Source: a bacterium (GTDB taxonomy: Bacteria; SAR324; XYD2-FULL-50-16). Taken from it: 64,000 nucleotides of DNA. Position numbers and translations under genes: made by a program. Numbering within the stretch: the stretch's first letter is position 1; each line of letters begins with the position of its first letter. The stretch covers positions 186,001 through 250,000 of the forward strand of contig JAHJTV010000073.1 in the NCBI GenBank assembly GCA_018829445.1, read 5' to 3'. This document shows positions 1-9,427 of this stretch, one piece after another. The notes under the pieces were generated by a model that was not told the DNA's origin, did no database searches, and was given only the letters and a program-made list of their open reading frames with translations.

Positions 1-2
1 AT

Positions 3-74
3 CGCAACGGCGGTTTGAAAAGAATGCAGGAACTCAGATCTAAGGAATTGCTAATACCCAAGGAGGACTCATAA
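3..74 (+). CDS. 3' end of a CoA-transferase subunit A gene (partial)
   Basis: An open frame enters the window at its left edge and stops at a TAA (72-74) whose last base is the first base of the next gene's ATG (a TAATG junction). Only about 23 residues are visible and they carry no motif. The identification rests on context: the next gene is the B subunit of a glutaconate-type CoA-transferase, and A and B genes are normally adjacent and translationally coupled. The B gene's Shine-Dalgarno (AAGGAGG, 60-66) lies inside this coding end. Moderately sure it is a real coding end, less sure of its product. Confidence 0.6.
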   Translation, partial: RNGGLKRMQELRSKELLIPKEDS

Positions 75-841
75 TGACCGATTACAATGATATGGAACTT
101 ATGATTTCCGTCGCTGCCAGAGAGCTTGAGGACGGAGCAACTGTTGGTGTTGGTACCGGTGCACCTTGCGCAGCAGCCATGCTGGCGCAGAAGACCGCAT
201 CGCCAAACCTGGTTATCCTGTTTGAAGCAGGTGGATTGGGTCCTCAACTGCCGGAAATGCCTATTTCAGTAGGTGATTCCCGTACCTTCTATAAGGCTTC
301 CATGGCTGGAAGCATGGGCGATGCCATGGAGGCATGTTCACGAGGGTTTGTGGATTATACATTTTTAGGGGGAGCCCAGATTGACATGTTCGGAAACCTG
401 AATTCAACGATAATCGGAGATCATGATCGCCCCAAGGTCAGATTTCCCGGAAGCGGCGGTGCTAACGATTTTGCCTCCTTCTGCTGGCGAATGATGGTGA
501 TGACCCCCCAGGACAGTCAACGGTTTGTGGAAAAACTGGATTTTTTGACCACACCCGGATGGTTGGAAGGCGGCGATTCCAGGGAGAAGAGCGGACTACC
601 ATTGGGTGCCGGCCCATATAAAATCATAACCAATATGGCGGTGATGGATTTTGAACCGGAGTCAAAACGAATGCGAGTCATATCCATTAACCCGGGCTGT
701 ACATTTACACAAGTGCAGGATAATTGCGGGTTTGAGTTGCTAAAGGCACCGAAGATAAAAGAAACCAAACCGCCAACGGAAGAGGAGCTTCGTGTATTGA
801 GGGAAGAGGTCGACCCTTATCGCTATGTTATCGGACGATAA
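74..841 (+). CDS. CoA-transferase subunit B (glutaconate CoA-transferase family)
   Basis: This 255-residue protein is the beta subunit of a class I CoA-transferase that would move CoA between acyl-CoA and free carboxylates in the cytoplasm. An N-terminal helix with a GATVGVGTGAP loop is followed by the GGLGPQLPEMPISVGDSRT segment and the TFLGGAQIDMFGNLNSTIIG core with PGSGGANDFAS, all typical of the GctB/IpdB-like group. The length fits the family. The start has an AAGGAGG seven bases upstream. It is coupled to the upstream A-subunit end, and a beta-keto acid cleavage enzyme follows 104 bp later, so the pair probably activates or recycles an acid in a catabolic pathway. The substrate cannot be read from sequence. 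Confidence 0.88.
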   Translation: MTDYNDMELMISVAARELEDGATVGVGTGAPCAAAMLAQKTASPNLVILFEAGGLGPQLPEMPISVGDSRTFYKASMAGSMGDAMEACSRGFVDYTFLGGAQIDMFGNLNSTIIGDHDRPKVRFPGSGGANDFASFCWRMMVMTPQDSQRFVEKLDFLTTPGWLEGGDSREKSGLPLGAGPYKIITNMAVMDFEPESKRMRVISINPGCTFTQVQDNCGFELLKAPKIKETKPPTEEELRVLREEVDPYRYVIGR

Positions 842-945
842 AGCTGTATTTGTAATGGTGATAGGACTATCAGAAAAGAATACGGGCACACTTTCAGAAA
901 AAATTGAATTATTATCATTGAGCAAAACTCGATAGGAGAAAAACA

Positions 946-1776
946 ATGAGTGAGTTATCCGGAAAAACAATTATTACCGTTGCTCCCACCGGGGCATGGC
1001 CAACCAAAAAAGATAATCCCGCCATTCCCATGACACCGCAGGAGATTGCGGATGATGTCTACGATTGTTGGCAGGCTGGAGCAGCAGTTGCACATCTTCA
1101 CATGAGAGATGACCAGGGAGCCGGTACCATGGACATCGAAAAGTTCAAGGAAACAGTGGAACTAGTAAGGGGAAAATGCAATATCGTGCTGAACCTTACG
1201 ACTTCCGGTGAATTGAATGCCACAGATGATAAACGGATGGCTCATTTGAAAGCGTTAAAACCGGAATTGGCCTCTTATGATGCCGGTTCCATGAACTGGG
1301 CTCACAAAACCCTGTTTCTGAATCCGCCCGAATTTCTGGAAAAACTGGGGCAAGTTATGATTGAAAACGGGGTTAAACCCGAAATTGAGATCTTTGACCC
1401 CGGTATGATTTACAACTCTCTCTATTATATGAAAAAGGGTGTGATCAAAGTGCCCGCTCATTATCAATTCGTTCTGGGTGCTGCAGGTGGAATCGGAGCG
1501 ACTGTGGAAAATCTGGTGTTTCTAAAGGGTTTGTTGCCTGCAAACTCTACCTGGTCAGCCTTCGGAATCGGAAAGAGTGCAACGCCCATCATGCTGGCAA
1601 CCATTGCACTGGATGGTCATGTCCGTGTGGGGATGGAAGACAATGTCTACTACTCCAAAGGCGTGTTGGCAAAGTCCAACCGCCAGTTTGTTGAAAAAAC
1701 CGTCCGCATTATCAGAGAAGCGGACAAAGAGCCGGCAACGCCGGATGAAGCACGACAGATCCTGGGACTCTCCTAG
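946..1776 (+). CDS. Beta-keto acid cleavage enzyme (BKACE/DUF849, Kce-like)
   Basis: A TIM-barrel Zn-dependent enzyme of 276 residues. Family members condense a beta-keto acid with acetyl-CoA and split it into acetoacetyl-CoA (or another 3-oxoacyl-CoA) and a shortened product; the founding member acts on 3-keto-5-aminohexanoate in lysine fermentation, and others act on dehydrocarnitine. Visible residues match the Kce active site: His50 and His52 in AHLHMRD, and Arg227, Glu231 and Asp232 in VRVGMEDN. The start has AGGAG upstream. Its place behind a CoA-transferase pair suggests the CoA-transferase handles the acid released or the acetoacetyl-CoA formed. The keto-acid substrate is unknown, because family specificity depends on a few pocket residues I cannot assign safely. 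Confidence 0.9.
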   Translation: MSELSGKTIITVAPTGAWPTKKDNPAIPMTPQEIADDVYDCWQAGAAVAHLHMRDDQGAGTMDIEKFKETVELVRGKCNIVLNLTTSGELNATDDKRMAHLKALKPELASYDAGSMNWAHKTLFLNPPEFLEKLGQVMIENGVKPEIEIFDPGMIYNSLYYMKKGVIKVPAHYQFVLGAAGGIGATVENLVFLKGLLPANSTWSAFGIGKSATPIMLATIALDGHVRVGMEDNVYYSKGVLAKSNRQFVEKTVRIIREADKEPATPDEARQILGLS

Positions 1777-1803
1777 TTGATCAGAAGATTTACCTCCTCT
1801 CCT

Positions 1804-1832
1804 TTCCGGTGCAGCCCTGTGCTGTGCCGGAA
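1804..1832 (+). terminator. GC-rich stem-loop after the BKACE gene
   Basis: TTCCGGTGCAGC pairs with GCTGTGCCGGAA over 12 positions (two G-U pairs) around a CCTGT loop, 28 bases after the stop codon. The position suits a transcription terminator for the CoA-transferase/BKACE operon. No run of T follows, so it may instead act with Rho or only stabilise the 3' end. Confidence 0.5.
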
Positions 1833-2035
1833 GATCTTACACCATCCGTTCTAACACTGTTTTTCTCGGGTTCTTGTAGTCAGATTTGGAGTGCGCTTCG
1901 AGAATTGTTGTCTTACTCCAGATCTGCGGTCTAAGAAGCATTATTGACAGAATAAAGACCTGTATTCTTCTCCGGGACAATAACAGTGAATACCAACAGT
2001 ACTGGTTCCTTTTGGGAAAACTGGTAATTCAAGGT

Positions 2036-2458
2036 CTAATTCAGGCTGGAAGTTTTTCTGGCAGTTGTTACCGGCTGGGTTATCCATTGAATAGCGTCGT
2101 TCAGGCAATCGAATACTTTTATCTCTGTATGATCATTCTGGAAGTGTTCTGTGAACAGGTTTATCAAACCCAGGTTAATGCTTTTTTCAGAGACGATGGC
2201 AGCCAAGGTCTTTTCTGCGTTTTCTGCCAATTCCATCATCTCTTCAGCTAATATTGCAACGGATTCAGGGGTTAGATCATATAGATCTGCTTTCGATAAA
2301 TCCCAAAGTCCGTTCATACCGGTTTTATAGTTTTGAGAGCCAAAAACCTCTTTCAAGTTTGCAGTAATATCCTGAACATTGAGATTCCCTATTGCTTTTA
2401 TAAGAAAGTAGTTCTGATCCTTATAAAATACTATTTCAAGTACTGGCTTATATTCCAT
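2036..2458 (-). CDS. STAS/SpoIIAA-like small protein
   Basis: A 140-residue soluble protein. The pattern of an early beta strand pair (EIVFYKDQNYFLIKAIGNL), a 'GMNGLWDLSKADL' strand, and long helices resembles the SpoIIAA-like/STAS fold found in many stand-alone environmental proteins of unknown function. No signal peptide or membrane segment is present. The C-terminal end (VFDCLNDAIQWI) fits the last helix of that fold. The start ATG has only a weak purine-rich GAAAAAAG upstream. It stands alone between the BKACE operon and a long non-coding stretch. A competing plus-strand frame across the same bases has no recognisable feature. Family assignment is tentative. Confidence 0.6.
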   Translation of the reverse strand: MEYKPVLEIVFYKDQNYFLIKAIGNLNVQDITANLKEVFGSQNYKTGMNGLWDLSKADLYDLTPESVAILAEEMMELAENAEKTLAAIVSEKSINLGLINLFTEHFQNDHTEIKVFDCLNDAIQWITQPVTTARKTSSLN

Positions 2459-3103
2459 CTTTTTTCAAATTTTTGTGGTAGAAAACGAGAAAATCGGAGG
2501 TATCATTTTCTATTAGTGTAAATCGCTACAGTCCTTGATAATATTGGGATTAAGCTGGTTAGGAAACGATTTGATCGTTTCGGAAAAATTTTTGTTTCGC
2601 TTTTTGTTGTTCACAGAATACATCCGATTGAAATATTTGTCAAAAACTCAGTGAGGATCAGGCTTTACATGGGATATCCATTCTACAAGTTTGTTGGTAT
2701 TGTCTCCTGAAAATTAATTGTATACCACAATATAATTGTTGAGGTTGCCTATTTTAATAGGGCATTTTTAAACTCAATCGAACAAAATGGAATGAAGGAA
2801 TATAGGTTCTTACTCCTTTGTTTTCTTAATATTCCAAAGGAATAGCCGGTTGAAAATTCAAAACAATATATCAAATGGATAAAAACAAGAAGCATGCCTT
2901 GAGAACTTAAATCACATTGAATCCTGGTAAATTGATTTGATACACAAAGACAATTGTTGTAGATGGAGACTTTGAAGAAAAGAGTTGATATGGGCAATGG
3001 TCTTCAAAACCCGAATAATTGGAGATGCTTATGGCAGATTTACAGTGGGATAGCTTTTTGGTTGCAGAAGATGAGATGACAGAAATCCTCCCGGGATATA
3101 AGA
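2459..3103. other. Long AT-rich intergenic stretch
   Basis: About 645 bases with no convincing gene on either strand. The only structure is a short hairpin at 2563-2581. Open frames here (for example on the minus strand at 2749-2997) lack a ribosome site and any recognisable protein pattern. The left end should hold the promoter of the minus-strand STAS-like gene. Confidence 0.6.
2563..2581. repeat. Perfect hairpin GAAACGAT-TTG-ATCGTTTC
   Basis: Eight-base perfect arms with a three-base loop, about 105 bases upstream of the STAS-like gene's start. On the plus strand it is followed by AAAAATTTTT, which would make a modest terminator. On the minus strand it could be an operator. No other evidence decides between these. 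Confidence 0.4.
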
Positions 3104-3137
3104 ATACAGGACTTTCAAAAGGTCAGAAGTCCTGTAT
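3104..3137 (-). terminator. Stem-loop terminator for the first orphan binding protein
   Basis: Perfect 11-base arms (ATACAGGACTT / AAGTCCTGTAT) around a 12-base loop, lying 11 bases past the stop codon of the minus-strand binding-protein gene. The arms and position fit a transcription terminator. The downstream U-tract on the minus strand is weak. Confidence 0.5.
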
Positions 3138-3148
3138 CATAAACCTGT

Positions 3149-3883
3149 TTAGGGTTGCCAGTCATCATAGGGCATATCAAACTTATCCATCAGTTTCTGA
3201 TACTCTCCTTTTGCCTTTAAGCTCCCAATTGCCTTTGATAACAACATATCTATTCGCCCTCCCTGCTCGCCCTTTGGAAGAACTATTTTAACATCAAATA
3301 CCTTGTATAGCCGTCTTTTCAGGTTTATCAGGTTATCTTTTCGTATGATTGGATCAGAAGCAAAATCAGCAAAGATAAACCCATCAATCCGTCCGATATC
3401 AACTTTTTTCAGACTGCACTCCAGACAACTTGAGGCGATAGTTTCAAATGGAAAATAGTTGGTATGAGCTCTGTCCGTTTCAATGTTATAGGTGTTCATT
3501 TGCTCAAGGTTTAAAGGTTTGGTTTTATTCTCATAAAGAACAAAGTTGACATGGAAGATCGTTTCAGTGGAATAATCAAAGTCTGAAACCTCATTTCGGT
3601 ATCCGGGAGATTGAATCAGCGGCATGTGGAAATCCACTTTGCGAGTGACTGCATTACTTATCGATCTGGCAAAAGGGACAACCGTAAGATTAAGATCCAT
3701 GTTTAGTTCTTTGGAAATCAGTTTGCTGAGATCCACCAAAACGCCTTTCTCATTACTTTCCGCGTAGACCGGCATTTTTGCCAGGCTTACCTTTAATTCT
3801 GCGGCCAACAGTGGTGTAAAAGGGATAAAAAAGAGCAGCAAAACCAGGGCAGAGACTGTTCTTTTTAACTTTAAGCAATCCAT
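3149..3883 (-). CDS. Orphan periplasmic binding protein, family-3-like (SBP_bac_3 type)
   Basis: A secreted protein of about 244 residues. I start it at the internal ATG with GGAGGAG six bases upstream; this gives a signal peptide (basic start, hydrophobic core, cut near PLLAAE) that a longer reading would bury. The mature part begins with the ELKVSLAKMPVYAE strand and a DLSKLISKELNMDLNLTVVPFAR lobe, the pattern of amino-acid-type binding proteins and their sensory relatives. There is no permease or ATPase nearby, so it may serve a transporter elsewhere, feed a chemoreceptor, or be a degenerate sensor. The ligand is unknown. A similar lone binding protein lies at 11297-12046. Confidence 0.7.
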   Translation of the reverse strand: MDCLKLKRTVSALVLLLFFIPFTPLLAAELKVSLAKMPVYAESNEKGVLVDLSKLISKELNMDLNLTVVPFARSISNAVTRKVDFHMPLIQSPGYRNEVSDFDYSTETIFHVNFVLYENKTKPLNLEQMNTYNIETDRAHTNYFPFETIASSCLECSLKKVDIGRIDGFIFADFASDPIIRKDNLINLKRRLYKVFDVKIVLPKGEQGGRIDMLLSKAIGSLKAKGEYQKLMDKFDMPYDDWQP

Positions 3884-4245
3884 AACTCCTCCATAAAGAA
3901 TCATGTTTCTATGCAAATCGTTTCTAGAAAACGATGAGCAAGGACGAATACCAGCAAGAGCCCAACTTCCTTCGGAAAAAGATCTTATCATCAACTTCGA
4001 GGTGAATACTATTCTACAAGAAGATTCGAGAAAAATGAAAGAAAAAAAAATTTAGGACCAGTTATTATTAACACCACTTCTTAGTGGAAGAGAAATCTGA
4101 TCTACCCGGAAAAAAGGGGATGAGTAAGCATTGCAAGGGGAAAAAGATCAAGACATTGTTTTAATGATACGTTAAAATTGAACTTTGTGGTTATAGACTA
4201 ATAAAACCACCAGGAAAACTGATCATACACCATCAAAAGCCAAAA
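3884..4245. other. Divergent intergenic region between binding protein and TPR gene
   Basis: About 360 bases between two divergent genes, so it should carry promoters for both. Long A-runs occur around 4035-4055, with a short CCAC/GTGG hairpin near 4074-4087. No clear sigma-70 or sigma-54 box was found and no gene is supported. Confidence 0.5.
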
Positions 4246-6039
4246 ATGCTGGATATATTTAGTAAGATACCAAATTTGAAGAATGCCAAAAGAGCGGAAA
4301 ACTATTTCTGGAAGGGGATGGAGTATCTTAACAACGATAAACGTGGCTTGGCGGTTCAAGAATTTGAAAACGCTTTAAAAATCGATGCAGATACCATCTT
4401 GCCATTAATGGAAGAGCAGTTTTCCACCTGCTATAAAAACTCCAGGATTCTTGAAGCCCTGACAATCGGGTCTTTTTTAAAGTTGCAAAAAAAAGACGAT
4501 TTTCGTCTCATGAATCACTTGGGGAATCTCCATCGCAAGCTGGGTGAATTAAAAAAGGCCAATGAGTATTATAAAAAAGCAATTGGATTAAATCGTCAGT
4601 ATAACAACCCGCTTTATAATCTGGCTGCCGGTCTGGCTGGTGTTTCACTATATGATGATGCTCTGAAAGAGTTGATAAAAAAACATATCAGCCTTGGTGT
4701 TCTTCTTTTCCCAAAATCCACCTATCCCCGGGATCAGAGGATTATCAGCCATCTTGCAGAAGTGCTGAACATGAAAGCGTTTTTTGGGAAAGTGGAAAGA
4801 CTACAGGAACTGATTTTTAAAAAAACCTTGATGCAGGAAGAACCGGATCTCAAGAAAATGGAGATCCTGGTGGAACGGATTAAAGTAAAGTATGACCAAA
4901 GGATTGAGCATGATAGCCATCATCCCAATGTTCCAAGACTGCTGGGAGAGGTTTTGAAACTCGATTGGAGCAAACTTGCTGCAGGAGAAAAAGACTCTTT
5001 TCTATGGGATGTGTTGAATCTTGGATTGTATATCTTTCGGGAAAATAGTGTGATTAAGAGTACAAATGCTAAGGATGGGTTTGGAAGTTCCGAAAATACA
5101 GATCTTCAGATGGCGATTGATTGTTTCATGAAACTGAAGGTGGAGCATTATTCCTGGAAATATCTGGATATGGTCGTAGGACTACGCCATACCGTGGAAG
5201 GAGACTCAAAACAGTCGATAGCAGAGTTGAAAACGATTCTGAAGAATGACCCCAACGATCGTTACGTAAATATCAACCTGGGACTTCTGTATCGTCAGGT
5301 TGGTAACAGGTTATTATCCCTGGTTCATCTATTAAAAGGAGCCGGTGTTATAGAAGAGTTGGGAGGTGTGTGTCATCTTAATGATATTATTGATAAAGCT
5401 GGACAGTATTACGGGGGCGGCGACCTAAAAAGAGCTCTAAAATTATACAACATAGCCTCACTGGAAACCGACAGTATTGAAATCTTGGAAAAAATCGGGG
5501 AAATCCTGATGTCTCTGCACCGCTATTACGAAGCGATTCAGCCATTCAAGGAGATTATCAGAATCGAGCCGGAATCAAAATCGGCTCGGGAAAAGTTGGT
5601 TGAGATACAGGACCATTTTTGCTTCCTGGCAGAAGAGTTCTACAATGCAGGAGAGTTCATTAAAGCTTCCGAACACTATGAAAAAGCCCTTGAGATTGAT
5701 CGTTCTGCCGCCATCGTTCGAAAAACGATGAAAGCATACAAAATGCAGGGAGATCACAAGCAGGAATTTGTTATGCAGGAAGAGTATCAGAAACTACTAC
5801 TCATTGAGAAAGAAAAAGATCAGAGTGTTTTGAGACAGAGCCATATGGCTACCGCGATCAAATATATGAAGGCCGAAGATTTTCAAAAGGCGATTGAGCA
5901 GTTTAAAATAGCTTTCAGGATGCGGATGGACAAGGATGCATTCATGTACTTGTCCTATCTTTATAAGAAATTCAATCAAAAAAGAGCATTGCAGGAGCTC
6001 ATGACTCAATGGAATGCGATTATGTCCCCCAAGGATTAA
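4246..6039 (+). CDS. Large TPR-repeat protein
   Basis: A 597-residue protein with no signal peptide, built from tetratricopeptide repeats. Clear units lie near residues 19-52 ([10 protein letters not shown] end), 88-121 (YYKKAIGLN end), and in the C-terminal half around 385-415, 418-450, 458-492 and 530-565, each with the W/Y-L-G-A-P type spacing. The middle (about 150-290) is less repetitive and may be a divergent helical region. TPR arrays act as scaffolds; nothing here names the partner. The Shine-Dalgarno is weak. The 3' end overlaps the convergent gpt gene by four bases, which leaves no room for a terminator between them. Confidence 0.8.
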   Translation: MLDIFSKIPNLKNAKRAENYFWKGMEYLNNDKRGLAVQEFENALKIDADTILPLMEEQFSTCYKNSRILEALTIGSFLKLQKKDDFRLMNHLGNLHRKLGELKKANEYYKKAIGLNRQYNNPLYNLAAGLAGVSLYDDALKELIKKHISLGVLLFPKSTYPRDQRIISHLAEVLNMKAFFGKVERLQELIFKKTLMQEEPDLKKMEILVERIKVKYDQRIEHDSHHPNVPRLLGEVLKLDWSKLAAGEKDSFLWDVLNLGLYIFRENSVIKSTNAKDGFGSSENTDLQMAIDCFMKLKVEHYSWKYLDMVVGLRHTVEGDSKQSIAELKTILKNDPNDRYVNINLGLLYRQVGNRLLSLVHLLKGAGVIEELGGVCHLNDIIDKAGQYYGGGDLKRALKLYNIASLETDSIEILEKIGEILMSLHRYYEAIQPFKEIIRIEPESKSAREKLVEIQDHFCFLAEEFYNAGEFIKASEHYEKALEIDRSAAIVRKTMKAYKMQGDHKQEFVMQEEYQKLLLIEKEKDQSVLRQSHMATAIKYMKAEDFQKAIEQFKIAFRMRMDKDAFMYLSYLYKKFNQKRALQELMTQWNAIMSPKD

Positions 6040-6518
6040 CGGATAGCAATGGGTTGGGAATATCCCAATTCCATATCCCATGGAAAACGGATCCAGGTAT
6101 CCTGGCTAACCTCTGTTATAAAGGTATCAACCAGAGGTCTTCCAGCCGGTTTGGCGTATACTGTGGCAAAATGAGCTTTGGGAACCATATCTTTGACGAT
6201 CTTAGCTGTTGCGCCGGTGTCCACCAGATCATCTATCAATAATAGCCCGTCACCATCACCGTCATGCCCTTTTAGTACCGTTGAATTGTCTCTTTTCTGT
6301 TCAGCATAAGTCATTATACAGATGGTGTCTACCAGGTGAATTTCCAGCTCCCTGGCTACAATCGCAGCCGGTACCAATCCTCCCCTGGTGATGGCAATAA
6401 TTCCCTTCCAGGGCCCCAATTCCAATAGTCTCCAGGCAAGCGCCCTTGAATCTCGATGTATTTCCGCCCAGGATACGATAAAATCCTTGTGGTATTTGGA
6501 GTCTTTAATAATTGTCAT
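6036..6518 (-). CDS. gpt: Xanthine-guanine phosphoribosyltransferase
   Basis: A 160-residue purine salvage enzyme that converts xanthine or guanine and PRPP to XMP or GMP. It shows the family's [15 protein letters not shown] motif, the PRPP-binding [14 protein letters not shown] loop, the [12 protein letters not shown] segment and the terminal [11 protein letters not shown], closely matching enteric Gpt along its length. I use the ATG at 6518 rather than the TTG three codons earlier. It overlaps the convergent TPR gene by four bases. With adenine deaminase at 9428 it points to purine scavenging. No purine riboswitch was recognised upstream. Confidence 0.93.
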   Translation of the reverse strand: MTIIKDSKYHKDFIVSWAEIHRDSRALAWRLLELGPWKGIIAITRGGLVPAAIVARELEIHLVDTICIMTYAEQKRDNSTVLKGHDGDGDGLLLIDDLVDTGATAKIVKDMVPKAHFATVYAKPAGRPLVDTFITEVSQDTWIRFPWDMELGYSQPIAIR

Positions 6519-6794
6519 TTTCTGCAACGCCCTAATAAAATTGAATTGTTCGTGTGATTAATTCACGACGATAATAAGTTATATCCAACTACCGCCTAAG
6601 ACGTCAATGATGGGATTGTGTTCGTACCGATTCAGGTCGGAAAACGGAGATTGTTTTTTGTACTTGGGAAAAACCGGTAAAGATCTGATGATGATCATAT
6701 GTAACAGCGTAAATTTACGATCAAATGGTTGTTTCAAGAACCGTCTTCTGAGTCTTTCACAATCTGAATCAAACATTAGTTTTAGTGGGTTAAT

Positions 6795-8459
6795 ATGAAC
6801 ATAATATCGATGCTTGATGTTTTCATTTCCGAAGAATTAAAACAGGATCTGATTTCTCATTCCAAAGCCAGGACAATTGCCGGATTAACAATCCTCTTGT
6901 CGGCCATTGTTTTGCTGAACTCCATTCGTGGTTTTATAGAAGCGGATCTGCTGCTTGGATTCATTGTTGCAACTGCTGGCTTGTTGTTTCTGGTGGCTTT
7001 GGCGATTCTCAGGAATTCAAGCAACTATCTTCTGGCTGGCAATTATGTTTTATTTTTGTATTGGCTGATGTTGACCTATGTTGTCGGTTCAACAAGTGGT
7101 ATTGCCTCTTTACTTACATCCGCTTTTATTCCCTTTATTTTTACGGCTTTTCTGCTTACAGGTATGAAAACGGGAGCTATCTGGGGTATTGCCTCACTGG
7201 CAACAGTTTCTATTCTAAAACTGATGGCAATGAATGGCTATGAGTTTGCCCCGGTTGGGGAGAATGAATCGTTTTACATCAACGCATTTGCAAATTTTAC
7301 CCACAGTGTCATTCTGGGTGCTATTTTTGCGTTTACCAGTGAGAATAATCTGAATAGATCGGTCTCATTACAGAAGAAAGCTGAAAAGGCAGCTGAGGAT
7401 CAGGGCCGGTTATTATCTGAAGCTAATTCGGTCATGGATGCTGTTGCAAACGGAGATTTGTCCCAGCGAATTTCGATTGAATTGGAAGGAAATCTGGGGC
7501 AGTTAAAATCCAGCGTTAACAATGCGATGAAGATGCTAAGCCAGACAATTTCCAGGGTGATTGCGATCAGTACCCAGATTTTGTCAGGAGTCAACGAATT
7601 AACCAATGCGGCGCAGTCGTTAGCCAGTGGGACGACGCAACAGGCGGCAAGTATTGAAGAGATCTCCTCTTCCATGAGTGAAATCGGTTCTGTGGCTAAG
7701 ACGAACAATGAAAACGCAACCCAGGCACAAACCCTTTCAACCCATAGTACAAAAGAGATAGCAAAAGGAAATAGCCAGATGGAAGCGATGTTGAAGTCCA
7801 TGGCTGAAATAAACTCGACCAGTTCAAATGTCTCAAAAGTCATCAAGGTAATTGATGAGATCGCTTTTCAGACAAATCTGCTGGCTTTAAACGCCGCAGT
7901 TGAGGCAGCAAGGGCCGGAAAATATGGAAAAGGCTTCGCTGTTGTCGCCGAGGAAGTCAGAAACCTTGCTGCTCGAAGTTCGGAGGCTGCTAAAAATACC
8001 ACAAATTTGATTGAGACCTCAATTAAGGAGGTGGAAAATGGAGTTCAAAATGCGGATCAGACCGCTGTCATTTTAAAAGAGTTCGTGGAAAGCATTGAGA
8101 AGGTTAATGATCTGATCGGCGAAATCTCTTCCTCCTCCCAGGAACAGGCAAATTCGGTTAGTGAGATCAATATCAGTATGAATCAAGTCAACCAGATCAT
8201 TCAGCAAAACTCTTCCATTTCCGAGGAAACAGCGTCTTCCTCCCAGGAATTGGCATCTTTGGCCAAAACACTTCAGGATTTGATGAATAACTTCACTATT
8301 GAAGCAGGGGCATTGATGACTCCCGAAATTGTCAGGGAACCTCGGACCAGATCAGTTTATAAGAGGCCAGCTCCAAAACCCGTCGCGTTGGTTGAGAATA
8401 GGAAGTCGAACCAGCTGAAAAAGATAGTCTTGGATGATGATGATTTTGGAAAATATTAG
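6795..8459 (+). CDS. Methyl-accepting chemotaxis protein with polytopic membrane sensor
   Basis: A 554-residue chemoreceptor. The first ~185 residues form about six hydrophobic segments with very short loops and no periplasmic sensor domain, then a HAMP-like linker (about 200-255, [20 protein letters not shown]) leads into the coiled-coil signalling domain. The hairpin tip that binds CheA/CheW is plain at about 352-398 ([20 protein letters not shown], then [15 protein letters not shown]). The architecture suggests sensing within or near the membrane. No che genes are nearby. The C-terminal tail is basic and ends DDDDFGKY, without the NWETF CheR/CheB tether. Confidence 0.92.
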   Translation: MNIISMLDVFISEELKQDLISHSKARTIAGLTILLSAIVLLNSIRGFIEADLLLGFIVATAGLLFLVALAILRNSSNYLLAGNYVLFLYWLMLTYVVGSTSGIASLLTSAFIPFIFTAFLLTGMKTGAIWGIASLATVSILKLMAMNGYEFAPVGENESFYINAFANFTHSVILGAIFAFTSENNLNRSVSLQKKAEKAAEDQGRLLSEANSVMDAVANGDLSQRISIELEGNLGQLKSSVNNAMKMLSQTISRVIAISTQILSGVNELTNAAQSLASGTTQQAASIEEISSSMSEIGSVAKTNNENATQAQTLSTHSTKEIAKGNSQMEAMLKSMAEINSTSSNVSKVIKVIDEIAFQTNLLALNAAVEAARAGKYGKGFAVVAEEVRNLAARSSEAAKNTTNLIETSIKEVENGVQNADQTAVILKEFVESIEKVNDLIGEISSSSQEQANSVSEINISMNQVNQIIQQNSSISEETASSSQELASLAKTLQDLMNNFTIEAGALMTPEIVREPRTRSVYKRPAPKPVALVENRKSNQLKKIVLDDDDFGKY

Positions 8460-8511
8460 ATGTTGACCATGGATAGCCATTCTTAACCCCTTCCGGGGGG
8501 GCTGGTTTCAG

Positions 8512-8550
8512 ACAATCGGTGTAAAACTTTGCCTGGGTTACACCGATTGT
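8512..8550. terminator. Bidirectional stem-loop between convergent genes
   Basis: Perfect 13-base arms (ACAATCGGTGTAA / TTACACCGATTGT) with a 13-base loop lie between the chemoreceptor gene and the convergent PAS gene. The stem is symmetric and could end transcription from both sides. The flanking T content is modest (GGTTTTCC on the plus side). Confidence 0.6.
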
Positions 8551-8565
8551 GGTTTTCCGGATGAT

Positions 8566-9015
8566 CTAATGCTGCTCTTCAAGTTTTTCTGCTGATGCCC
8601 CTCTGCCAGCATTTAAGTGGTAGGAATTCTTCTTATCTTCTGCCATTTTTTCAAGAGCCGTAAAGTCCAACAGGTATTCCAGGCATCCCAGGTATTTGCC
8701 TTCACTGTTTCTTACAGCCAGAAAACGATTCATCAATTTTATTCCCAATCCGTCAATCCAGAATTCATCCTCATCTTTATTGCCGCTTTTGAAATCGTTC
8801 AACATCTGATTGGTTCTGGGAAGGCTTTCGGGTTTGTGACAGGATCTGATATCTTTTCCCAGAATATCGGCGGGTCCTTTGCGCGATCTTTTTTCCCCCT
8901 TGTTGTAGTATTGCAGTTGATCGTTTTTATCCACAAATATAAATTCCAGGGGCAAGGCGTCCAAAATTGCTTCGATCTGTTCCATACTTAGTCTGTCAAT
9001 AATGCTCTCACTCAT
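8566..9015 (-). CDS. PAS-domain sensor protein (DUF438 C-terminal type)
   Basis: A soluble protein of about 149 residues made of one PAS domain. It has the entry strand 'LPLEFIFVDKNDQLQYYNKGEKR', a 'DILGKDIRSCHKPESL' segment and the exit strand 'YLGCLEYLLDFTAL'. The CHKPESL stretch is characteristic of the PAS module at the end of DUF438 proteins of anaerobes. Here the module stands alone, with no kinase or output domain. Two ATGs are adjacent; the second (9015) has better spacing from AGGAG. It may be a small redox or haem-linked sensor acting on a partner protein. The partner is unknown. Confidence 0.78.
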   Translation of the reverse strand: MSESIIDRLSMEQIEAILDALPLEFIFVDKNDQLQYYNKGEKRSRKGPADILGKDIRSCHKPESLPRTNQMLNDFKSGNKDEDEFWIDGLGIKLMNRFLAVRNSEGKYLGCLEYLLDFTALEKMAEDKKNSYHLNAGRGASAEKLEEQH

Positions 9016-9427
9016 CATGCTCTCCTTGATATCATTCCTTTAACGGTATTGATCTTCCCAGATGAGCACCTAGTGGTGCTTCAGTTCACTTAAGGTGTTC
9101 ATACCGAAGAATAAAAATTTTTGCAATGGAAATATCTAAATATTTCAGATGATTCAAATATTGATACCGTACTCTGCCTATTGATAGCCCGGCATGCCAA
9201 TTTTAAAAATCCCTCGTTCTAATCTAAAAGGAACACCAACCAGAGTACAACAGGTTTGAAGGTCGCCAGTGGCATATTGGTATGCAGGAACCTTCTAAAT
9301 ACCCCAAAAACAGGCTTGATCTGCAGTTTTGAGGGTTTTACCGGGAATACTCTTTATTTTTTTGATTTCACTCGCTACTATTTATTCAAACTGTTACATC
9401 GATAACCCATACCAAAAAAGGATCAAC
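9016..9427. other. Divergent intergenic region upstream of adenine deaminase
   Basis: About 410 bases between the PAS gene and ade. It holds a small hairpin (AGCACC-TAGT-GGTGCT, 9065-9080) about 50 bases upstream of the PAS gene, and otherwise AT-rich sequence. A TTG-initiated extension of the ade frame begins at 9329 but has no ribosome site. No purine riboswitch pattern was recognised. Confidence 0.5.

Noticed and set aside
1886-2251. Plus-strand open frame of 121 codons
   Set aside because: It overlaps the STAS-like gene on the other strand, has no ribosome site and shows no protein-family pattern.
2749-2997. Minus-strand open frame of 82 codons in a long gap
   Set aside because: No ribosome site, no motif and a composition expected of AT-rich non-coding DNA.
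3019-3291. Plus-strand open frame of 90 codons
   Set aside because: Its right half is antisense to the binding-protein gene and its middle is the terminator hairpin of that gene.
9016-9427. Possible purine riboswitch upstream of adenine deaminase
   Set aside because: No three-way junction with the conserved loop sequences could be found; the small hairpin present faces the other gene.
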